Position numbers and translations under genes: made by a program. From an uncultured Oscillospiraceae bacterium (lineage in GTDB: Bacteria > Bacillota > Clostridia > Oscillospirales > Oscillospiraceae), in NCBI GenBank assembly GCA_934565425.1, contig CAKTHW010000031.1:1-17466 (forward strand): a DNA stretch of 17,466 nt, written 5' to 3'. The notes beneath the pieces are model-generated. The model was not told the DNA's origin, did not search any database, and saw only the letters and a program-made list of their open reading frames with translations. This document shows, one piece after another, positions 13,350 to 17,466 of the stretch; the first letter of the stretch is position 1; every line of letters begins with the position of its first letter.

Positions 13350-15860
13350 TCAGCGAGAACCGACAGCAGAGGGGGTCTTCAGGGTGTCAGCTTCCTTGTA
13401 GGGGCGGACCAGCAGGTAGATGATGGCGGCCACGAAGAAGATAGCGACGATGAGACCGACGATGTGCAGGTTGCCGGTGAAGGCGCAGCCGATCTGGTTG
13501 ATGATGAGGGCGATGATGTAAGCGAAGCCGCACTGATAGCCGATGGCGAACCAGGTCCACTTTGCGTTGTTCATCTCGCGCTTGATGGCACCCATAGCGG
13601 CGAAGCAGGGAGCGCAGAGCAGGTTGAAGGCCAGGAAGGAGTAGCCGGAGACGGTGGTGAAGACAGCTGCGATGTTATTGTAAACATTGCCGTCGCCGCC
13701 GTTGAACAGGATACCCATGGTGCCGACGATGTTCTCCTTTGCCACCAGGCCGGTGATGGAAGCCACAGCGGCCTGCCAGTTGCCCCAGCCCAGAGGAGCG
13801 AAGATCCAAGCGATGGCGCTGCCGATGGTGGCCAGGATGGAGTGGTCGATTTGGTCTTCTTCAAGCATCTGGAATGCACCGTCTACGAAACCGAAGTAGG
13901 TGGTGAACCAGACCAGGATGGTGGACAGCAGGATGATGGTGCCAGCCTTCTTGATGAAGGACCAGCCGCGTTCCCACATGGAGCGCAGAACGTTGCCCAC
14001 GGTGGGCCAATGGTAGGCAGGCAGCTCCATGACGAAGGGAGCGGGGTCGCCGGAGAACATCTTGGTCTTTTTCAGGATGATGCCGGAGACGATGATGCAG
14101 GCCATGCCCAGGAAGTAGGCGGAGGTGGAGACCCATGCGGAGCCGCCAAAGATGGCGCCGGCGATCATCGCAATGAAGGGCATCTTGGCGCCGCAGGGAA
14201 TGAAGGTGGTGGTCATGATGGTCATACGGCGGTCACGTTCGTTCTCGATGGTACGAGAGGCCATGATACCGGGCACGCCGCAGCCGGTGCCGATCAGGAT
14301 GGGGATAAAGCTCTTGCCGGACAGACCGAACTTCCGGAACACACGATCCAGGACGAAGGCGATACGAGCCATGTAGCCGCAGGCTTCCAGGAAGGCCAGC
14401 AGCAGGAACAAGACCAGCATCTGAGGCACGAAGCCCAGGACAGCGCCCACGCCGGCCACGATACCATCCAGAATCAGGCCGTTGAGCCAAGGCGCTGCGT
14501 TGGCAGCGTCCAGGCCGTTGCCGATGAGGACGGGGATGCCGGGCACCCAAATGCCATAGGTGGAGGTGTCGGGAGCACCATAGGCTTCCTTGTACTCGGT
14601 GTTCTCATACTGTGCCACCGCATTTTCCAGGTCAGCCTTTTTGACGTTGTCCACCGTCTCGACAGCCAAGGTTTCTTCATCTTCTACATCATAGGAAACA
14701 TTGGCGTCAGCAGGTGTTGCGGCAACCAGGGCGTCCAGAGCAGCCTTAGCACCTTCTTCGGTGTAGCTGTCAGATTCCATATCCAGAGCGGCGGTGATGT
14801 CGTCGTTGCCATATTCGTTGGCAAAAGCGTCAATGATGAGGTCGGTGTCGCCATATTTTTCTTCGGCGTCTGCAAATTCAGAGGAGCCGATGCCCAGCAG
14901 ATGCCAGCCATCGCCGAACACGCCGTCGTTGGCCCAGTTGGTCGCAGCGCTGCCCACGGTGACCATGGAGATGTAGTACACCAGGAACATGATGACCACG
15001 AAGATAGGCAGACCCAGCCAACGGTTGGTAACCACCTTGTCGATCTTGTCGGAGGTGGACAGCTGACCGGCGTTGGCCTTCTTGTAGCAGCTCTTGATGA
15101 TAGAGGCGATGTAGAGGTAACGGTCGTTGGTGATGATGGACTCGGAGTCGTCATCCAGCTCGGTCTCGGCTGCCACGATGTCCTGTTCGATGTGTTCCAG
15201 AATGCTGGGATCCAGCTTCAGGGATTCGATGGCCTTGCTGTCCCGTTCAAACAGCTTGATGGCGTACCAGCGCTGCTGTTCTTCAGGCAGGTTGTGGACT
15301 GCCACTTCCTCGATGTGAGCGATGGCGTGTTCCACAGGGCCGGAGAAGGCGTGCATGGGGATGGTCTTGGTGCCCTTTGCAGCGGCGACCGCAGCCTGAG
15401 CGGCCAGTTCCACGCCGTCACCCTTCAGAGCGGAGATCTCAACCACCTGGCAGCCCAGCTCCTTGGCCAGCTGATTGGTGTTGATGGAGTCGCCGTTCTT
15501 GCGCACCACGTCCATCATGTTGATGGCGATGACCACGGGGATGCCCAGCTCGGTCAGCTGAGTGGTCAGATACAGGTTCCGTTCCAGGTTGGTGCCGTCG
15601 ATGATGTTCAGGATGGCGTCGGGACGCTGGTTGATGAGGTAGTTTCTGGCCACCACTTCTTCCAGGGTGTAGGGGGACAGGGAATAGATACCGGGAAGGT
15701 CGGCGATGATGACATCGTTGTGCTTCTTCAGACGGCCTTCCTTCTTTTCCACCGTAACGCCAGGCCAGTTGCCGACGAACTGGTTGGAGCCGGTGAGGGC
15801 ATTAAACAGGGTCGTTTTACCACAGTTTGGGTTGCCCGCCAGAGCGATGGTTAAACTCAT
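13350..15860 (-). CDS. feoB: Ferrous iron transporter FeoB
   Basis: Membrane protein of 836 aa that imports Fe(II). The N-terminal G domain has G1 GNPNCGKTT (9-17), G2 Thr36 in PGVTVEKK, G3 DLPG (54-57), G4 NMMD (114-117) and G5 ISA (142-144). A helical GDI-like linker follows (about 175-275). TM1 is about 283-303. The two Gate domains include GTGCGVPGIMASRTI (524-538). Between TM1 and the next membrane segments lies an acidic, Ala-rich insert of about 105 residues (roughly 327-434), probably extracellular. The ATG at 15860 is used because GAGAGGAA precedes it and the protein then begins exactly at the G-domain strand. It is the third gene of the feo operon, 104 nt after feoA. Confidence 0.97.
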   Translation of the reverse strand: MSLTIALAGNPNCGKTTLFNALTGSNQFVGNWPGVTVEKKEGRLKKHNDVIIADLPGIYSLSPYTLEEVVARNYLINQRPDAILNIIDGTNLERNLYLTTQLTELGIPVVIAINMMDVVRKNGDSINTNQLAKELGCQVVEISALKGDGVELAAQAAVAAAKGTKTIPMHAFSGPVEHAIAHIEEVAVHNLPEEQQRWYAIKLFERDSKAIESLKLDPSILEHIEQDIVAAETELDDDSESIITNDRYLYIASIIKSCYKKANAGQLSTSDKIDKVVTNRWLGLPIFVVIMFLVYYISMVTVGSAATNWANDGVFGDGWHLLGIGSSEFADAEEKYGDTDLIIDAFANEYGNDDITAALDMESDSYTEEGAKAALDALVAATPADANVSYDVEDEETLAVETVDNVKKADLENAVAQYENTEYKEAYGAPDTSTYGIWVPGIPVLIGNGLDAANAAPWLNGLILDGIVAGVGAVLGFVPQMLVLFLLLAFLEACGYMARIAFVLDRVFRKFGLSGKSFIPILIGTGCGVPGIMASRTIENERDRRMTIMTTTFIPCGAKMPFIAMIAGAIFGGSAWVSTSAYFLGMACIIVSGIILKKTKMFSGDPAPFVMELPAYHWPTVGNVLRSMWERGWSFIKKAGTIILLSTILVWFTTYFGFVDGAFQMLEEDQIDHSILATIGSAIAWIFAPLGWGNWQAAVASITGLVAKENIVGTMGILFNGGDGNVYNNIAAVFTTVSGYSFLAFNLLCAPCFAAMGAIKREMNNAKWTWFAIGYQCGFAYIIALIINQIGCAFTGNLHIVGLIVAIFFVAAIIYLLVRPYKEADTLKTPSAVGSR

Positions 15861-15932
15861 GTTGGTGTTCCTCTCTTTCTGCATTTCTGTGTCGGATGGT
15901 AAGTTCCAGCTAACCACCCGGCCAAAGAATAG

Positions 15933-15952
15933 GGGAAATGGAGATTTCCCCG
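15933..15952 (-). other. Intercistronic hairpin between feoA and feoB
   Basis: GGGGAAAT (15933-15940) and ATTTCCCC (15945-15952) pair around a 4-nt loop, followed on the minus strand by TATTCTTT. It is too weak in T content to be a sure terminator, but could cause partial termination or protect mRNA ends and so set the feoA:feoB ratio. Confidence 0.4.
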
Positions 15953-15964
15953 TACAGTGTTGGA

Positions 15965-16186
15965 TTAACTGACTTCAATCATTTCCGCGTCTGCCTTACG
16001 CAGGGACAGCTCATAGCCGCGGACGGTGATCTCAATGGGGTCGCCCAGAGGCGCAACCTTACGCAGGTAGATCTCCACGCCCTTGGTGATGCCCATATCC
16101 ATGATACGGCGCTTGACCGGGCCAGTACCGTGGAGCTTGACGACCTGAACGGTATCGCCGATGCTCACGTCTCTCAGTGTTTTCAT
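15965..16186 (-). CDS. feoA: FeoA-domain protein (copy 1, adjacent to feoB)
   Basis: A small cytoplasmic SH3-like protein of 73 aa, the usual FeoA length. MKTLRDVSIGDTVQVVKLHG opens it, followed by RRIMDMGITKGVEIYLRKVA, the FeoA hallmark (R-x-x-DMGIT-x-G). It ends with GDPIEITVRGYELSLRKADA. FeoA binds FeoB and affects its assembly and GTPase cycle. The ATG at 16186 has a perfect AGGAGG site. It is the second gene of the operon, 63 nt after the other FeoA-like gene. Confidence 0.93.
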   Translation of the reverse strand: MKTLRDVSIGDTVQVVKLHGTGPVKRRIMDMGITKGVEIYLRKVAPLGDPIEITVRGYELSLRKADAEMIEVS

Positions 16187-16249
16187 CAGAAAATCCTCCT
16201 TTTTCTCCAGTATTCTACAAAACAATGGCCGGTCTGGCACAGGCCAGAC

Positions 16250-16462
16250 TCAGACCATGATCTTCCGGGCCATTTCCTCGCTGATGGCAACCCGCGTCTC
16301 TTTGACCTGAACGATGACGTTGCCGTTGAGGGCGGTGATCAGCTTGACCGCGCTGCCCACGACGAACCCCAAGTTCTCCAGGTGCTTCTTCACGTCCGGT
16401 TTCCCGCCGATCCTCTGAATGATCAGCTCATCGCCGACGCTTGCAAAGTTCAAAGGCATCAT
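16250..16462 (-). CDS. feoA: FeoA-domain protein (copy 2, first gene of the operon)
   Basis: A 70-aa FeoA-like SH3 protein, divergent from its neighbour. It has the family motif as HLENLGFVVGSAVKLI (27-42) and ends with GNVIVQVKETRVAISEEMA. Two consecutive ATGs (16462 and 16459) follow GGAGGG; the first has closer spacing and is annotated. Double feoA before feoB is common in Clostridia, and the copies may have separate partners. The iron-box operators and promoter lie directly upstream. A 7-bp inverted repeat GTCTGGC/GCCAGAC (16232-16249) follows its stop codon. Confidence 0.9.
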   Translation of the reverse strand: MMPLNFASVGDELIIQRIGGKPDVKKHLENLGFVVGSAVKLITALNGNVIVQVKETRVAISEEMARKIMV

Positions 16463-16501
16463 ACGAATCCCTCCCGTTCTTGTAGGTTAAAGTAGGTAAA
16501 T

Positions 16502-16551
16502 GTTAGCAGAACCTAACTCGTGGTGATAAAATGTAGTTAGTATCAACTAAC
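16502..16551 (-). promoter_or_regulatory. Two DtxR/IdeR-like operators upstream of feoA
   Basis: Two 16-bp dyads share GTTAG and CTAAC arms. Box 1 is GTTAGT/ACTAAC with a 4-nt centre (16536-16551). Box 2 is GTTAG/CTAAC with a 6-nt centre (16502-16517). They are 34 nt apart and sit at and just after the predicted transcription start. This resembles the TTAGGTTAGSCTAACC-type site of iron- or manganese-dependent DtxR-family repressors, and fits repression of iron uptake in iron-replete cells. Confidence 0.7.
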
Positions 16552-16559
16552 CAACTGAT

Positions 16560-16587
16560 ATAATAGCACGTTCCGGAAATTTGTCAA
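16560..16587 (-). promoter_or_regulatory. Promoter of the feo operon
   Basis: On the minus strand a consensus TTGACA (16582-16587) is followed after 16 nt by TATTAT (16560-16565). Transcription would begin near 16553, inside or beside operator box 1. A second, weaker pair (TTGGTT at 16549-16554, TTTTAT at 16526-16531, 17 nt apart) also overlaps box 1. Confidence 0.75.
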
Positions 16588-16619
16588 CGTCCATTCTTGC
16601 AGAAAATTCACCCAGGAAG

Positions 16620-16644
16620 CAAATTCGTCAAATTGACGAATTTG
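16620..16644. promoter_or_regulatory. 25-bp near-perfect palindrome upstream of the feo promoter
   Basis: CAAATTCGTCAA (16620-16631) and TTGACGAATTTG (16633-16644) are perfect 12-bp arms around one central A. It lies about 33 nt upstream of the feo -35 and beyond the terminator of the ECF gene. It has no T-run, so an operator for an unknown dimeric regulator is more likely than a terminator. Confidence 0.55.
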
Positions 16645-16715
16645 AACTGGGAATCCTTGTGCAAAATCCAGAGAAAAAGACAACTTGTATAAAAACCTCT
16701 GTGTTTGAAGAAAGG

Positions 16716-16742
16716 AAAAACCGACCCTGTGGGTCGGTTTTT
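16716..16742. terminator. Terminator of the ECF S-component gene
   Basis: AAAAACCGACCC (16716-16727) and GGGTCGGTTTTT (16731-16742) pair perfectly around TGT. The A- and T-runs on the two sides let it work in both directions. It separates the ECF gene from the feo promoter, so feo is an independent unit. Confidence 0.9.
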
Positions 16743-16786
16743 CGGAAGAGTTGACGTTCAAAAGCAGGAGAGGACAGGTCACCGTG

Positions 16787-17461
16787 TCACAGCACACCCT
16801 GCCAGGCCAGGAAGCCCAGGATGCAGGTGATGAGCAGGACCAGGGAGACCAGGATGGTGCCCAGGTGGCGCTCCCGCTGCACGGCCACAGCGGCGTTGGA
16901 GGAGGGGGCCAGCAGATTGGCTTTGCGCAGAGCGGTGACGATGGGCTTATAGATGAGCATGGTGATGGCGGCGTTCAGGATGTACTTGCCCAGGTTGAAG
17001 GGCAGGAACACCGGCACCAGCATGGCAGCGACAGTTGCCCGGGGGACACCCATGTAGATGGGGGTGATGAGGAAGTTCCACAGCAGCATGACAGCGGTGG
17101 CGGACAGACAGCCTACGATCAGGCCGGTGATGGCGCCCTTGAGGGTGTGGTTGCGCTTGTAGAGGAAGGCGGCCACACAGGCGAAGCAGCAGCTGGAGAG
17201 GATGTTCATGACCAGACCGATGGGGCCGGTGGCGCTGATGGTGACCATCTCCACGGCGGCGACCACAACGCCCACCAGAGCGGCGGACAGGGGGCCAAAG
17301 ATGAAGCCGGCGATGGCGATGATGGTGTCCTTTACGTCCAGGGTCAGGAAGCCGGCCACGGGGGGGATGAGGAAGTGGCAGACGAAGATGACCGCGTAGG
17401 CGATGGCGGCCAGCATACCCAGCAGGGTGATTTTCTTGGTGTTCGTGGTTTTTGCACTCAT
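16787..17461 (-). CDS. ECF transporter S component, RibU-like (riboflavin)
   Basis: Membrane substrate-binding subunit of 224 aa with about six TM segments. It would pair with a shared ECF module (EcfA, EcfA', EcfT) encoded elsewhere. The motif LDVKDTIIAIAGFIFGPLSA (41-60) matches the RibU pattern of a short loop with Asp followed by GGF-FGP. LLWNFLITPIYMG (126-138) and FNLGKYILNAAITMLIYKP (155-173) match the conserved later helices of RibU. Riboflavin is the likely substrate, though other S components of the same fold cannot be excluded. The ATG at 17461 is four codons after nothing visible, as the window ends there: its ribosome site and any FMN riboswitch are outside. Its terminator is at 16716-16742. 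Confidence 0.82.
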   Translation of the reverse strand: MSAKTTNTKKITLLGMLAAIAYAVIFVCHFLIPPVAGFLTLDVKDTIIAIAGFIFGPLSAALVGVVVAAVEMVTISATGPIGLVMNILSSCCFACVAAFLYKRNHTLKGAITGLIVGCLSATAVMLLWNFLITPIYMGVPRATVAAMLVPVFLPFNLGKYILNAAITMLIYKPIVTALRKANLLAPSSNAAVAVQRERHLGTILVSLVLLITCILGFLAWQGVL

Positions 17462-17466
17462 GATTG

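Noticed and set aside
13464..15854. Open frame of 796 codons opposite feoB
   Set aside because: Antisense to a complete feoB with all G motifs; the predicted product is low-complexity with no recognisable domain.
16537..16564. Rightward promoter with TATAAT at 16559-16564
   Set aside because: There is no good -35 and no rightward gene follows; the same bases serve the leftward feo promoter.
1..17466. Insertion sequences, integrases, prophage genes or CRISPR arrays
   Set aside because: No transposase or recombinase motif, no regularly spaced repeats and no cas-like gene were seen on either strand.

Overview
The window looks like chromosome from a moderately high-GC, Gram-positive anaerobe of the class Clostridia. 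An Oscillospiraceae relative (Flavonifractor or Oscillibacter type) is the best guess. This is inferred from strong AGGAGG-type ribosome sites, consensus sigma-A promoters, a purine riboswitch, a clostridial feoA-feoA-feoB-Cys-rich set, an ECF vitamin transporter subunit and a diaminopentanoate-dehydrogenase-like enzyme. No mobile element, CRISPR array, rRNA or broken gene was found. The window reads as a mosaic of short, separately regulated operons.

Layout. (1) 1-3077, leftward: a lipoprotein with three Asp-rich calcium-type loops, an OmpR/PhoB-type response regulator and its histidine kinase, which runs off the left edge. An 11-nt direct repeat sits just upstream of their likely promoter. 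(2) 3251-3743: tRNA-Leu(CAA) with its own promoter and terminator, then a non-coding block of successive hairpins. (3) 3742-8768, leftward: a six-gene operon whose genes overlap or nearly touch except for one 89-nt gap. In transcription order it encodes a Cys-rich FMN reductase, a membrane protein fused to a flavodoxin domain, a response regulator, a BcrA-like ABC ATPase, an ABC-2 permease and a histidine kinase. A consensus promoter is followed by an intrinsic terminator inside the leader, which suggests attenuation. This operon is the most unusual part of the window. (4) 8956-10932, rightward: a guanine-class purine riboswitch with a terminator, then an NCS2-like purine permease and a purine phosphoribosyltransferase, forming a salvage operon. 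(5) 10963-13088, rightward: a MerR regulator with a GyrI-like sensor domain behind overlapping inverted repeats, then a stand-alone 2,4-diaminopentanoate-dehydrogenase-like enzyme whose promoter has the 19-bp spacer typical of MerR targets. (6) 13110-16587, leftward: a ferrous-iron uptake operon (feoA, feoA, feoB, Cys-rich FeoB-associated protein) with two DtxR/IdeR-like operators at its promoter and an isolated 25-bp palindrome upstream. (7) 16716-17461, leftward: an ECF transporter S component, most like RibU (riboflavin).

How the parts may work together. Regions 1 and 3 each carry a complete sensor-regulator pair, and region 3 couples its pair to a peptide-antibiotic-type exporter and two flavoproteins. 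Regions 4, 6 and 7 are nutrient acquisition (purine, iron, flavin). All functional calls come from reading sequence motifs; no database search was possible.
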